Shown: positions 17,247 through 26,560, counted from the first letter of the stretch. The stretch: DNA of 64,000 nt from an uncultured Pelagibacteraceae bacterium (GCA_902560625.1 CACEMD010000001.1:124001-188000), one strand, 5' to 3'. Notes: a model not told the origin generated them from the sequence alone. Numbers and translations are program-made.

Positions 17247-18677
17247 ATGGAGAGTTTAAATTTACTATCACAACAATCAGCCATACTATTAATTTTATCA
17301 TTAAGTTTTATATTTGTATTTTTTGGAATAATTTATTCAAATAAATTTATAGGAATAAATAATTATCTTGTTGCTAATAGATCAGTAGGAACCTTTTCTT
17401 TATCGACAAGCTTGGTTGCCTCAGCTCTAGGTGCCTGGATTCTATTTGGCCCAGCCTCAGCTGCAACATGGGGAGGTATTGGAGCAGTAATTGGATATGC
17501 GTTAGGTACAGCTTTCCCTTTTTTCATATTGATTTATTTAGGTGAAAAATTTAGAAAAGTATATCCAGAAGGAAAAACTTTAACTCAAATTATAAGAATA
17601 AAGTTTGGTAAAAAATTATTTAAGTTGATTTTATTTTTATCAATTTTTTACATGACCATATTTTTAATAGCAGAACTAACTGCTGTTTCAATTTTAATAA
17701 AATATATTTCTGGAGTTGATTTATGGATTACAGCTTCGATTGTTATATCTAGTTCTCTGATTTATACATTACGTGGTGGATTAAGAGCATCAATTTTCAC
17801 CGACAATATTCAGTTTATTATTATTGGGATATTATTGTTAATTGGATTTAGTTATTTAATTCAATTTAATTCTAATGAGTTTAATTTTGAATATATAAAC
17901 ATAAACAAACCTTATTTATTAGATACTAAATATTTACCAAACTTTACTGCAGGATTAACTTTTTTCATTGCAGTTGCTGCAACCAATTTATTCCACCAAG
18001 GTAATTGGCAGCGCGTCTATGCAGCGAAAGATAATAAAGTTTTGAAGAAAAGTTTAGTAATTTCATTTTTAATTACAATTCCAATTGTGTTTTTAATGGG
18101 CTTTACTGGTCTTATTGCAGCATCAAGTGACAGCAATGTTATTCCTGATTTAGCTTTCTTTTCTCTTTTACTTAATGAACAAACTATATCTCTATCAATT
18201 ATAATTATTATTTTAGGAATATCTTTAACTATAAGCAGCATAGATACTCTTATAAATGCAATTTCAAGCTTAGTAGTAGTAGATGGTAAAAGTGTTTTTA
18301 ATTCAAAAAGAGATTATTTAGTATTCTCTAAATATATTATCATTTTCCTCTCAATTCTAGCATTTATTGTTGCTTCAAATGGATTAAGTATTTTGTATCT
18401 TTTTTTACTTGCAGATCTTTTTTGTTGTTCAGCCGTCTTAACAATTTTTTATAGCTTTTATAATAAACAGATTAAGGAAAAAAATGCATATATTTCTATT
18501 ATAGTTGGCCTTACTTCAGGATTGTTACTGTTTCCGAGTACAGATTTTTCAAATTCTATTTTAATTGGAATTTTACTTCCACATGACTTTTTTCCTGCAT
18601 TTATGTCACAGTCTTTACTATTTATGTCATTTTTAGTCGCTACTTTTGTTCCATATCTAACTTGGAAAATTAAATAA
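17247..18677 (+). CDS. thiV: Sodium:solute symporter, thiamin pyrimidine (HMP) transporter ThiV-like
   Basis: A 476-aa SSS-family transporter with about 12-13 hydrophobic segments; VANRSVGTFSLSTSLVASALGAW and ALGTAFPFFILIYLGEKFRKVYPEG are typical of the family near residues 40-110. The TPP riboswitch directly upstream points to a thiamin-related substrate. In SAR11 such a riboswitch-linked SSS gene (thiV) has been proposed to import the thiamin precursor HMP, which these cells need. Substrate is inferred from the riboswitch and published SAR11 work; the transporter fold is seen directly. Confidence 0.85.
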   Translation: MESLNLLSQQSAILLILSLSFIFVFFGIIYSNKFIGINNYLVANRSVGTFSLSTSLVASALGAWILFGPASAATWGGIGAVIGYALGTAFPFFILIYLGEKFRKVYPEGKTLTQIIRIKFGKKLFKLILFLSIFYMTIFLIAELTAVSILIKYISGVDLWITASIVISSSLIYTLRGGLRASIFTDNIQFIIIGILLLIGFSYLIQFNSNEFNFEYININKPYLLDTKYLPNFTAGLTFFIAVAATNLFHQGNWQRVYAAKDNKVLKKSLVISFLITIPIVFLMGFTGLIAASSDSNVIPDLAFFSLLLNEQTISLSIIIIILGISLTISSIDTLINAISSLVVVDGKSVFNSKRDYLVFSKYIIIFLSILAFIVASNGLSILYLFLLADLFCCSAVLTIFYSFYNKQIKEKNAYISIIVGLTSGLLLFPSTDFSNSILIGILLPHDFFPAFMSQSLLFMSFLVATFVPYLTWKIK

Positions 18678-18697
18678 AATGATTACAATTAAAATAT

Positions 18698-19807
18698 ATG
18701 CTTAATTTTATAATACCATTCATAGTATTAATATTGGTAGTGGTATTCATTCATGAATACGGCCATTACTATTTTGCTAAAAAATATGGAGTAGGAGTTA
18801 CAGACTTTTCTATTGGTTTTGGTAAAGAAATTTTTGGTTGGAACGATAAGTCAGGTACGAGATGGAAAATATGTATGATTCCATTAGGAGGATATGTAAA
18901 GTTTTTTGGAGATAGAAATGTTTTTTCTCAGAGCGATCAAGAAGAATTAATTAAACAATATAATGAAAAAGATAGAGAAAAACTTTTTGTTCTAAAGCCA
19001 CTTTATCAAAGATCTCTTATAGTTGCAGCAGGACCTATAGCAAATTTTATATTAGCAGCTGTAATTTTTTGTTTTATATATATGTTTGTAGGTAAAGATT
19101 TTACTCCAGCAGTTATAAGTGAAGTTCAAAAAGATAGTCCGGCAGAAATTTCTGGAATGAAAAATAACGATATAATACTTGAAATAGATAATACAAAAGT
19201 AAAAAGTATATTAGATGTTTCAAAACTTATTATGATGTCAACATCTGAAACTATTGATTTTAAAGTGATGCGTTACGATCAAAACATTTTGTTAAAAGTA
19301 AAACCAAATGTGATTGAAGCTGAAGATAATTTAGGCAATAAGGTTAAGAAAAGAATTATAGGTATTAAACTCGGCACAGAAAATACTCAAATAAATCATA
19401 AGAAACTTAATCCAATAATGGCAATTTATCATTCTATAAATGAAGTTTACTTTGTTTCTATTTCTTCATTAAAATATCTTGGATCTATGCTAACAGGTAA
19501 AGGAGATAGTTCTCAATTGGGCGGACCAATTAGAATAGCTAAAATAACTGGACAAGTAGCAGAATTTGGAATTGTACCTTTCCTTAGTATCATGGCATAC
19601 ATTTCAATAAGCTTGGGCTTAGTCAATTTATTTCCTATTCCATTGCTTGATGGCGGTCATTTAATGTTTTATGGATTTGAAAAAATATTAGGAAGACCAT
19701 TAAGCCAAAAAACACAGGAAGGTTTTTTTCGAATCGGAATGTTTTTGTTGTTATCTTTGATGTTTTTTGCGACCTTTAACGATCTTAAAGATTTAGGTTT
19801 ATTTTAA
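18698..19807 (+). CDS. rseP: Site-2 protease RseP
   Basis: A 369-aa intramembrane zinc metalloprotease. The zinc motif HEYGHY is in the first membrane segment (about residue 22), a PDZ domain lies in the middle (VISEVQKDSPAEISGMKNNDIILEIDN), and the third zinc ligand is in FPIPLLDGGHLMFYG near the C-terminus. It cleaves membrane anchors such as anti-sigma factors and signal-peptide remnants. It follows thiV by 20 bases and has no envelope-assembly gene beside it here. Confidence 0.95.
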   Translation: MLNFIIPFIVLILVVVFIHEYGHYYFAKKYGVGVTDFSIGFGKEIFGWNDKSGTRWKICMIPLGGYVKFFGDRNVFSQSDQEELIKQYNEKDREKLFVLKPLYQRSLIVAAGPIANFILAAVIFCFIYMFVGKDFTPAVISEVQKDSPAEISGMKNNDIILEIDNTKVKSILDVSKLIMMSTSETIDFKVMRYDQNILLKVKPNVIEAEDNLGNKVKKRIIGIKLGTENTQINHKKLNPIMAIYHSINEVYFVSISSLKYLGSMLTGKGDSSQLGGPIRIAKITGQVAEFGIVPFLSIMAYISISLGLVNLFPIPLLDGGHLMFYGFEKILGRPLSQKTQEGFFRIGMFLLLSLMFFATFNDLKDLGLF

Positions 19808-19956
19808 AGGGTTTTTAGGCATAAAAAAAACAAGTAAAATCAATGTTTTTTTTACACTATATATTGTGTGAAAAACTTACCCACATACTAAAAAAAAGCT
19901 TGAAAATTAAAGGATTTTGTTAACTATGAATATTAACCTTTAAAACCGGAGCTAAA

Positions 19957-20232
19957 ATGAACAAAAAACAATTAGTGGCTAAATTGGCTGGTTCTTTAAA
20001 TCAAAGTAAAGCTGACGCTGAGCGTACTTTTGATACTATAACCAACACAATACTGGATGCCCTAAAAGGGGACGACTCAGTGAAAATTGCTGGTTTTGGT
20101 ACTTATAAAGTAGCCAAAAGAAAAGCAAGAATCGGACGTAATCCAAGAACTGGAGAGCAGATTCAAATAGCTGCATCGCAAAAAGTTAAGTTTTTGCCAG
20201 CTAAAGCACTTAAGGAAATATTCAACAAATAG
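19957..20232 (+). CDS. hup: HU-family DNA-binding protein
   Basis: A 91-aa histone-like protein of standard length. It begins MNKKQLVAKLAGSLNQSKADAERTFD and carries the DNA-gripping beta-arm GFGTYKVAKRKARIGRNPRTGEQI. It is a nucleoid protein, most likely HU and not IHF given the absence of IHF-specific features. A GGAG ribosome site precedes the start. The 149-base upstream gap is AT-rich with an ACACTATATATTGTGT inverted repeat, and a 15-bp hairpin follows the gene, so it is probably a single-gene unit. Confidence 0.95.
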   Translation: MNKKQLVAKLAGSLNQSKADAERTFDTITNTILDALKGDDSVKIAGFGTYKVAKRKARIGRNPRTGEQIQIAASQKVKFLPAKALKEIFNK

Positions 20233-20242
20233 GTTATTTCTC

Positions 20243-20279
20243 ACAGCCTTTATTATAGTTTAAATATAATAAAGGCTGT
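20243..20279 (+). terminator. 15-bp hairpin after the HU gene
   Basis: ACAGCCTTTATTATA pairs perfectly with TATAATAAAGGCTGT across a 7-base loop, starting 10 bases after the HU stop. It lacks a T-tract on its 3' side, so termination may rely on the structure alone or it may protect the transcript end. Confidence 0.72.
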
Positions 20280-20384
20280 AAGTGTATGCAAATATCGCAT
20301 AACTAATTTATTCATTCAACATTAGTTTTTTAAAAGACCAAAATTTATAAGGGACTCTCTTAATTAAACATGAAGGGAGTTTAT

Positions 20385-21677
20385 ATGAAGAAACTTTTAA
20401 AGATGTTAACGGGCTTCTCACTTGGTTTGTTAATATTTTCAGTGCCAGCACAAGCAGCGACCACAGTTTCTGCTGAAGTTGGCTTTATTTTTAATACTTT
20501 CCTTTTTTTAGTTTGTGGATTTTTAGTCATGTTCATGGCAGCAGGATTCGCAATGCTAGAGTCAGGAATGGTAACATCAAAAAGTGTATCAGTTATTTGT
20601 GCTAAGAACATAGGATTGTTTTCTATAGCCGGAATTATGTTTTGGTTAGTTGGATATAATCTTGCTTATGGGATACCAGAGGGTGGATACATTGGTAAAT
20701 TTATACCATGGTCAGACTCAAGTAAATTAGAGACAGGTTATTCTGCTGGATCTGATTGGTATTTCCAAATGGTTTTCTGTGCAACGACTGTTTCAATCGT
20801 ATCAGGTACATTAGCTGAAAGAATTAAATTGTGGCCGTTCTTTTTATTTGCTGCAATTTTATCAGGAATAATTTATCCAATTGTCATGGGATGGCAGTGG
20901 GGTGGAGGCTGGTTAGCAGCTAGAGGCTTTTCAGACTTTGCTGGATCAACCCTTGTACACTCAACCGGAGGTGCTGCAGCATTAGCAGGAGCAATTCTTT
21001 TAGGACCTAGAATAGGCAGATTTAAAAAGAAAGGTGAACCTGCACCATTAAAACCTTTTGCCGCTTCATCAATTCCATTAGTCACAATCGGAGTATTTAT
21101 TTTATGGCTAGGTTGGTTTGGATTTAACGGTGGATCACAATTAGCAATGGGAACTTTTGATGATGCAGTAGCTGTTTCAAAAATTTTCATCAATACTAAT
21201 CTTGCAGCGTGTGGTGGAGTAATGGCTGCAGCAATTGTAACTAGATTAGCCGTTGGTAAAACAGATGTTGTGCAAATGTTAAATGGAGCTATTGGTGGTT
21301 TAGTAGCGATTACTGCGGAACCATTAATGCCATCTCCAATAGCAGCAATTTTAATAGGTGCTGTAGGTGGAGTAATTGTTGTTTATGGAACAAAATTACT
21401 TTTCGCTCTTTCAATTGACGATGTAGTTGGAGCAGTACCAGCTCACTTGTTTGCTGGAATTTGGGGAACACTTGCTGTGCCAATAACAAATTCAGGTGCA
21501 AAATTTGGAACACAACTTTTAGGAGTGATTTCAATAAATGTGTTTGTTTTTGTTGTAGCATTTATAGTGTGGGCAATTATGAAAAATACTTTTGGTATAA
21601 GGTTAAGTAAAGAGGCTGAACTTAAAGGTACAGACGTTACTGAAACCGGAGTAATTGCATACGCAATAAGAGATTAA
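20385..21677 (+). CDS. amtB: Ammonium transporter
   Basis: A 430-aa Amt protein with an N-terminal signal segment ending PAQA, as in other AmtB precursors. Family features are GFAMLESGMVTSKS, GWQWGGGWL, FAGSTLVHSTGGAAALAGA (pore histidine region) and DVVGAVPAHLFAGIWGT (second pore histidine). It conducts ammonia/ammonium across the inner membrane. The chosen ATG at 20385 follows a good ribosome site (GAAGGGAG); the track start 15 bases earlier would place that site inside the gene. No glnK is adjacent, which is unusual for bacteria. Confidence 0.96.
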   Translation: MKKLLKMLTGFSLGLLIFSVPAQAATTVSAEVGFIFNTFLFLVCGFLVMFMAAGFAMLESGMVTSKSVSVICAKNIGLFSIAGIMFWLVGYNLAYGIPEGGYIGKFIPWSDSSKLETGYSAGSDWYFQMVFCATTVSIVSGTLAERIKLWPFFLFAAILSGIIYPIVMGWQWGGGWLAARGFSDFAGSTLVHSTGGAAALAGAILLGPRIGRFKKKGEPAPLKPFAASSIPLVTIGVFILWLGWFGFNGGSQLAMGTFDDAVAVSKIFINTNLAACGGVMAAAIVTRLAVGKTDVVQMLNGAIGGLVAITAEPLMPSPIAAILIGAVGGVIVVYGTKLLFALSIDDVVGAVPAHLFAGIWGTLAVPITNSGAKFGTQLLGVISINVFVFVVAFIVWAIMKNTFGIRLSKEAELKGTDVTETGVIAYAIRD

Positions 21678-21694
21678 CATTAGTTAGTTAATAT

Positions 21695-21752
21695 GGGGAC
21701 CCTTTGTAACTCCTTTATGATGTCTAAAGAAGCTCATTAACAAAGGGTCCCC
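21695..21752 (+). terminator. GC-rich 13-bp hairpin after amtB
   Basis: GGGGACCCTTTGT pairs perfectly with ACAAAGGGTCCCC around a 32-base loop that itself can form CTTTA/TAAAG. The stem is far richer in GC than its surroundings. It fills the space between amtB and the converging glycosyltransferase-like gene, whose stop begins at the next base, so it can act as a bidirectional terminator. Confidence 0.75.
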
Positions 21753-22805
21753 CTAAAATTTAAATTCGTTCTCCTCCCAAACTTTTTTCCAATCAAAATT
21801 AGGTGGCAATCCATAAACAGAATTAATATTTGTGCAATGCATTGAAATAGAGGGAATTGGAGATAAACAAGTCTCTTTTTCATATATTTCATGTAATTTT
21901 TTTTCCATTGGGTGATGCCTTTTTATAGACATTTCCTTCATTTGATCGATGTATTTTACGATCATCTCTTTACTTGTAAGGAAAGTTATCAAGGTTTCGT
22001 TTATTTGTCTCCAATGTCTCTGGTTACCAAAATAAACTGAAGTTTTATCAATATTTGAGTATAGATAAGGATAATCAGCAGGACATAAAAATAACTCCTT
22101 GTTTAATTGAGAAGATATTTTTTCGTACGTAAATAGCATTTCTGAAATAGCAATTTTTTCATGAACATAATCATCCTCTAAGAAATAAAATAAATCTGAA
22201 TTTTCAGATTTAGCAATCTCTAACGATTTATAAATATTTCTCATATTTGATATCATGTTAGATGATATTTCTTTTCCATTTTCATCAATGGATTGAATTT
22301 CTCGATTAAATTCATCTTGTTTGATGTTAATAATTTCACTGTCTAATGTTGTTTGGCTTAAAATTTTATCTATTTTATTTAAATTTTCTGAATTTGACCT
22401 GTCATCAGAAATTATGATCTTAAATTTTATATCTTTAAAAAATTTTTTTGCATATTCGCAGGATTTAATTACTGAATTTATTGTTCTAAAAGTATATTCA
22501 GATTTTGGAAATTCAAAGATTCTTTGTTTATTTTGATCAAGCATAACTTGATTAGTCTCTTTATCACCAAAAGTATAAGATCTTATTATAATTGTTAAAC
22601 TTTTAACTTTTCTTGTAATTGTGGTCTCACCTAAAGGGATAACAACTGATTTTATACCTGCTTCACTTAGATTTTCTTTTATGTATAAATCTTTATTTGA
22701 AAGTGTCAGATTTGATTGATCAACAAACTCGTAACCAATTTTTCTAATTATTTTGATTAGTATTTTTTTTAGAAAACTCTGATTTTTGGATATTTTATTT
22801 TTCAT
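21753..22805 (-). CDS. Glycosyltransferase-like protein (GT-A fold, putative)
   Basis: A 350-aa protein. After a basic N-terminal region it shows SLTIIIRSYTFGD (about residue 68), which resembles the nucleotide-sugar-binding first strand of GT-A enzymes, then KFKIIISDDRSNS, and NSDLFYFLEDDYVHE (about 205), where EDD could be the metal-binding DxD. It ends with a PNFDWKKVWEENEF stretch. No membrane segment is seen. The family is not recognised beyond the fold guess. It is a single gene between the amtB hairpin and a divergent rhodanese gene. Confidence 0.55.
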   Translation of the reverse strand: MKNKISKNQSFLKKILIKIIRKIGYEFVDQSNLTLSNKDLYIKENLSEAGIKSVVIPLGETTITRKVKSLTIIIRSYTFGDKETNQVMLDQNKQRIFEFPKSEYTFRTINSVIKSCEYAKKFFKDIKFKIIISDDRSNSENLNKIDKILSQTTLDSEIINIKQDEFNREIQSIDENGKEISSNMISNMRNIYKSLEIAKSENSDLFYFLEDDYVHEKIAISEMLFTYEKISSQLNKELFLCPADYPYLYSNIDKTSVYFGNQRHWRQINETLITFLTSKEMIVKYIDQMKEMSIKRHHPMEKKLHEIYEKETCLSPIPSISMHCTNINSVYGLPPNFDWKKVWEENEFKF

Positions 22806-22867
22806 TATAATAATTAATTTAATTTTAACTTTTATTAATTATAATCATAAGTTATATTTATACTACA

Positions 22868-23254
22868 ATGACTATAAAATCACCACAAACTCTTATTTCT
22901 GAAGCTCTAAAAGATGTTAAAACAATTACGCCTGATGAAGCTTTAAAACTTTCTAATGAAAATAAATGCAATCTAATTGACATAAGAGATGCAAACGAAC
23001 TTCAGAAATTAGGACAAATTGAAAATTCTTATAATATTTCCAGAGGACTTTTAGAATTCTCCATTCATCCTGATAGTGCTTTAATACAAAGAGAAGAAAT
23101 TGATCTTAATAAAGAATTAGTATTATTTTGTGCTGCTGGTGGAAGATCCGCGCTTGCTGCAAAAACATTAAAAGAAATGGGATTTAAAAATGTTTCTCAT
23201 GTAGAGGGTGGGTTTGGCGCAATGGTTAATAGCGGATTTAAAATCAAAAAGTGA
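22868..23254 (+). CDS. Rhodanese-like sulfurtransferase domain protein
   Basis: A 128-aa single rhodanese domain. The N-terminal TITPDEALKLSNENKCNLIDIRDANELQKLGQI and the active loop LFCAAGGRSALAAKTLKEMGF are typical, with the catalytic Cys in the CAAGGRS loop, followed by HVEGGFGAMVNSGF. It would transfer sulfane sulfur between thiol carriers in the cytoplasm. The stop abuts the stop of the converging membrane-protein gene. The partner is unknown. Confidence 0.9.
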   Translation: MTIKSPQTLISEALKDVKTITPDEALKLSNENKCNLIDIRDANELQKLGQIENSYNISRGLLEFSIHPDSALIQREEIDLNKELVLFCAAGGRSALAAKTLKEMGFKNVSHVEGGFGAMVNSGFKIKK

Positions 23255-23728
23255 TTAGTCGTATAGTGAAATTTTCTTAGCAACAAAGATTCTAAAAAGC
23301 CAATAAAAAAAAATTCCAAATGGTCCAATAAAATAAGTTATTACAATTGGAAGAATAACTAATGATCTTGACATTGAAATTTTTTGACTATCTCTAACAA
23401 TCCACCCACCACAAAATAGGTTTATTGCTAAAAAATGAGTCCAGAAAAGCATTATAAATGATTTGCTAGAAAATAACTCTCTTAAATACTCCAAACCTAG
23501 ATACAAATTAAAATTATCTAAAAAATTATAATCATTAGAGTAAAAAATATATAATAAATAAAAATACACACCTGTTAGAATGAAAATGGGAAAAATTGAA
23601 GTAACAAAAAAACCACAAACCTTAGAATTTGGAAAGAAAATTAATAAAAACCAAAAAGGTATTACACCAATATTTAGCCATAGATAAATCATCTCAATAG
23701 TAAAAAATGTTGAAATTTGCTCGAACAT
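23255..23728 (-). CDS. ABA4-like (DUF4281) membrane protein
   Basis: A 157-aa protein with four hydrophobic segments. LFWTHFLAINLFCGGWIVRDSQK followed by ITYFIGPFGIFFYWLFR is the characteristic pattern of the ABA4-like family (DUF4281), named after a plant protein needed for neoxanthin formation. Bacterial members have no settled role. It starts 24 bases from the divergent recX gene. Confidence 0.72.
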   Translation of the reverse strand: MFEQISTFFTIEMIYLWLNIGVIPFWFLLIFFPNSKVCGFFVTSIFPIFILTGVYFYLLYIFYSNDYNFLDNFNLYLGLEYLRELFSSKSFIMLFWTHFLAINLFCGGWIVRDSQKISMSRSLVILPIVITYFIGPFGIFFYWLFRIFVAKKISLYD

Positions 23729-23755
23729 ATGAATTTATAATATATTACATCATTG

Positions 23756-24319
23756 ATGATTCCTATTAAAAATAGAAAAAAAAGTCTTGAAATAACAGTT
23801 GAGGAAATGAGAAATTTTTCTCTTTCTTACATTGAAAAATATTCACCATCAAAACAACAACTTAAAACTTACTTATTAAAAAAGTATTTAAAAATTAAAG
23901 TTCAAAATGTTAACAAAAAAAATGTAGTAGATTTAATTGATATTGTTTTAAAAGATCTAGAAAAATCAAAATTTATAAATGACAAATTTTATTCTAATTC
24001 AAAAGCAAAAAGTTTAATACAGAGAGGTAGTTCAATTAATAAAATAAGAAATTACTTATTCGTCAAAGGAATAAGAAATGAATTTATAAACGAAACCATT
24101 GACCAGATTAAAGAGAATAATGAAGATCAAGATTTTTTCTCAGCAATTAAACTATGCAAAAAAAGGAGAATTGGACCCTCAAGAGAAGAGAACAACAGAC
24201 CATTATTTTATAAAAAAGACATAGGTGTGCTTGCAAGATCTGGATTTGACTTTGAAACTTCTAAAAGAGTAATGGATCTTAAAAAAGATGATTATCTAAA
24301 AATAATAAACTTATTATAA
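23756..24319 (+). CDS. recX: RecX-family regulatory protein
   Basis: About 187 aa. The sequence is made of the three-helix repeats of RecX: SLSYIEKYSPSKQQLKTYLLKKY, then KFINDKFYSNSKAKSLIQRGSSINKIRNYLFVKGI, and a C-terminal FFSAIKLCKKRRIGP...LARSGFDFETSKRVMDL unit. RecX binds and limits RecA filaments. The track start at 23753 is a TTG; the adjacent ATG at 23756 is preferred. recA is not in the window. The stop overlaps the end of a tiny converging gene. Confidence 0.85.
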   Translation: MIPIKNRKKSLEITVEEMRNFSLSYIEKYSPSKQQLKTYLLKKYLKIKVQNVNKKNVVDLIDIVLKDLEKSKFINDKFYSNSKAKSLIQRGSSINKIRNYLFVKGIRNEFINETIDQIKENNEDQDFFSAIKLCKKRRIGPSREENNRPLFYKKDIGVLARSGFDFETSKRVMDLKKDDYLKIINLL

Positions 24320-24457
24320 TTTATTTTTTTTATTTTTTTCTTCTAAATAATAATCTAATTTTTTCCTGATAAAATTTTTAACAAAAACAAAAACAATCAA
24401 ACCAAATATAGATACTGAAACAATTATAATTAAAATTATTCTTATAGTCTCATCCAT
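24314..24457 (-). CDS. 47-aa single-span membrane protein
   Basis: This short ORF is absent from the ORF track. It begins MDETIRIILIIIVSVSIFGL, has one membrane span (residues 5-27), then a basic charged tail (KNFIRKKLDYYLEEKNKKNKL). It starts 2 bases after the cysQ stop on the same strand, fitting a DUF3553-cysQ-small protein operon, and it overlaps the recX end by 6 bases. Function unknown. Support is positional and compositional only. Confidence 0.5.
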   Translation of the reverse strand: MDETIRIILIIIVSVSIFGLIVFVFVKNFIRKKLDYYLEEKNKKNKL

Positions 24458-24459
24458 AT

Positions 24460-25233
24460 TTATAAATTTTTTGTTCTTTTTAAGATTATACTTGGATTCT
24501 TAAAATTTTTCTTTCCATATATTATTTCATTTCCTTCAAAATCTGTAATAGTACCTCCTGCATTTTTTAAAATTACATGTCCTGCAGCAATATCCCACTC
24601 TGAAGCTCTAGGTTCTGTAACATATAAATCGTACTCACCAGCAGCGACTACACAAAATTTTAGCGAACTTTTCATTTTTACAAATTTCTTTACACCAAAT
24701 TTTTTATGAAATTCAGAAATGACTGGCTTAAGATCATTTGAATATGAAACTGCCTTAATACCTTCAAAGTCACTTCTTTTCTCTCCAGTCAGTCTTACTA
24801 GTTTATCATCAACAATTTCAAAACTTTGACCTGAGCTGTAAGAATAAAAAAGTCTATTTTTTGCTGGAGCAAAAATGATACCTAGCTCAGGTTTTTTATC
24901 GATAATTAAAGCAGCGTTTAAAGTAAATTCGTCTCCGTTATTAATATAATCATAAGTACCATCAATAGGATCGATTAACCAAAACATATTAAGATCTTCC
25001 CTAGATTTATTTGACGAACTTTCCTCAGACACAATTGGAATATCGGGTGTAAGACTTTTAATTTTTTCAGTAATTATTTTATTTACTTCAATATCTCCGT
25101 TAGTGACTGGGGTATTATCAGATTTAATTTCTTTTTTTAAACCTTTGTTTCGAAGATCAATTGATTCCTTTCCTGCAATAAGGAAGGTTTTGATCAATTC
25201 GTCATTAATTTTTTTTTTGTGATGATTATCCAT
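24460..25233 (-). CDS. cysQ: 3'(2'),5'-bisphosphate nucleotidase CysQ-like
   Basis: A 257-aa inositol-monophosphatase-fold enzyme. The metal motifs are present: VSEESSS (about residue 68), WLIDPIDGTYDYINNGDEFT (about 86) and the C-terminal SEWDIAAGHVILKNAGG (about 212). CysQ converts PAP to AMP, the by-product of PAPS-dependent sulfation. This is meaningful because a sulfotransferase is encoded at 47.8 kb. An inositol-phosphate phosphatase role is the alternative. It overlaps the end of the upstream DUF3553 gene. Confidence 0.85.
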   Translation of the reverse strand: MDNHHKKKINDELIKTFLIAGKESIDLRNKGLKKEIKSDNTPVTNGDIEVNKIITEKIKSLTPDIPIVSEESSSNKSREDLNMFWLIDPIDGTYDYINNGDEFTLNAALIIDKKPELGIIFAPAKNRLFYSYSSGQSFEIVDDKLVRLTGEKRSDFEGIKAVSYSNDLKPVISEFHKKFGVKKFVKMKSSLKFCVVAAGEYDLYVTEPRASEWDIAAGHVILKNAGGTITDFEGNEIIYGKKNFKNPSIILKRTKNL

Positions 25234-25399
25234 TATGTATTTTTCTTAATTCAATCAAATTTGCATTAATTACTTTCTTTCCAACATTTTCAAAATTTAC
25301 AGTTACTTTATTATCAATAATAGATTGGACTTGTCCGATACCCCAATCATTATTTGCTGGATTGAGCACTTTGTCTCCTGGTTCATAATCTAAAATCAT
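25226..25399 (-). CDS. DUF3553 family small protein
   Basis: A 57-aa ORF too short for the ORF track. It reads [20 protein letters not shown] and continues [20 protein letters not shown], which matches the DUF3553 pattern (a short beta-rich domain resembling the CarD/UvrD-type tudor fold in other proteins). Its stop lies inside the start region of cysQ (8-base overlap), and it diverges from mnmA. Function unknown. Sequence pattern and gene overlap make it a convincing gene. Confidence 0.8.
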   Translation of the reverse strand: MILDYEPGDKVLNPANNDWGIGQVQSIIDNKVTVNFENVGKKVINANLIELRKIHNG

Positions 25400-25441
25400 T
25401 TAATTTATTTTATAATAGAAATAAGTATAAGTAACATCAAT

Positions 25442-26560
25442 ATGACAATTAAAACTAATTCTATTGGTTTAAACAAAGACCCAAAAGACACAACAGTTGT
25501 TGTTGCAATGTCGGGTGGAGTAGATTCATCTACTGTAGCAGGCATGATGAAAAGAGATGGGTATAAAGTTATAGGCATAACTTTAAAATTATATGATGAT
25601 ACAAAGGAAACATCTAGCTCTAAACAATGCTGTGCAGGCCAAGATATTATGGATGCAAAAAGAGTTGCTAACAAACTAAATATTGAACATAAAATTTTAT
25701 ACTATCAAAATAAATTCAAAGATGGTGTCATAAATAATTTTATAGATAGCTACCTAAAAGGAGAGACTCCAGTACCGTGTATTCAATGTAACAAAACAGT
25801 AAAATTTAATGATTTGTTTGAAGAGTCTAAAAATTTAAAGGCCGATGCATTAATTACAGGTCATTATGTAAAAAGTCTAACTAAAAATAATATTACAGAA
25901 ATGTATAGAGCCATTGATGAGAATAGAGATCAAAGTTACTTTTTATTTAACACAACTAGAGAACAATTAAATTATTTAAGATTTCCCTTAGGTGGAATGT
26001 TAAAATCAGAAACAAGAGAAATTGCAAAAAATCTTGATTTAAATGTTGCAGATAAACCCGACAGCCAAGATATTTGTTTTGTCCCAAATGGCGACTATTC
26101 AACTGTTATTGCTAAATTAAAACCTGATGCATTTAAAAAAGGAAATATTAAAAATACAGAAGGTAAAGTACTAGGTGTTCATGATGGAATAGTTAATTTT
26201 ACAATTGGACAGAGAAAAGGAATTAAAGTATCTGCAAAAGAACCGTTTTATGTCATAGACATTAAACCTGATAAAAACGAAATCATTATAGGATCAAAGG
26301 AAGAATTAAAAAAAAAAGAAATAATTTTAAAAGATTTAAATTTATTATCTGAAAAGAAAACTTTTGAAAATAATATTTTTGTTAAAGTTAGATCTACCGG
26401 AAGATTAATAAAATCCAAATTAAATTTAATAAATGGAAAGGCAAAATTGACTCTTTACGAGGATGAATATGGAATTTCTCCAGGGCAAGCATGTGTTTTT
26501 TATTTGAAAGATGAAAATGGTGATAAAGTTCTAGGTGGTGGCTGGATTGTTAAGAATTAA
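25442..26560 (+). CDS. mnmA: tRNA 2-thiouridylase MnmA
   Basis: A 372-aa enzyme of standard length. The PP-loop is [21 protein letters not shown], the first catalytic Cys is in [17 protein letters not shown], the second Cys is in [11 protein letters not shown], and DQSYFLF and GGGWI near the end are conserved. It thiolates U34 of Lys/Glu/Gln tRNAs, using sulfur passed from a relay. Its stop interlocks with that of the converging gene through TTAA. Confidence 0.96.
   Translation: MTIKTNSIGLNKDPKDTTVVVAMSGGVDSSTVAGMMKRDGYKVIGITLKLYDDTKETSSSKQCCAGQDIMDAKRVANKLNIEHKILYYQNKFKDGVINNFIDSYLKGETPVPCIQCNKTVKFNDLFEESKNLKADALITGHYVKSLTKNNITEMYRAIDENRDQSYFLFNTTREQLNYLRFPLGGMLKSETREIAKNLDLNVADKPDSQDICFVPNGDYSTVIAKLKPDAFKKGNIKNTEGKVLGVHDGIVNFTIGQRKGIKVSAKEPFYVIDIKPDKNEIIIGSKEELKKKEIILKDLNLLSEKKTFENNIFVKVRSTGRLIKSKLNLINGKAKLTLYEDEYGISPGQACVFYLKDENGDKVLGGGWIVKN

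Noticed and set aside
20280-20384. Possible glutamine-responsive RNA or glnK before amtB
   Set aside because: No recognisable motif of a known nitrogen riboswitch and no glnK frame are present in the 105 bases.
20873-21193. 106-aa reverse ORF inside amtB
   Set aside because: It is opposite the conserved pore region of amtB and has no recognisable domain.
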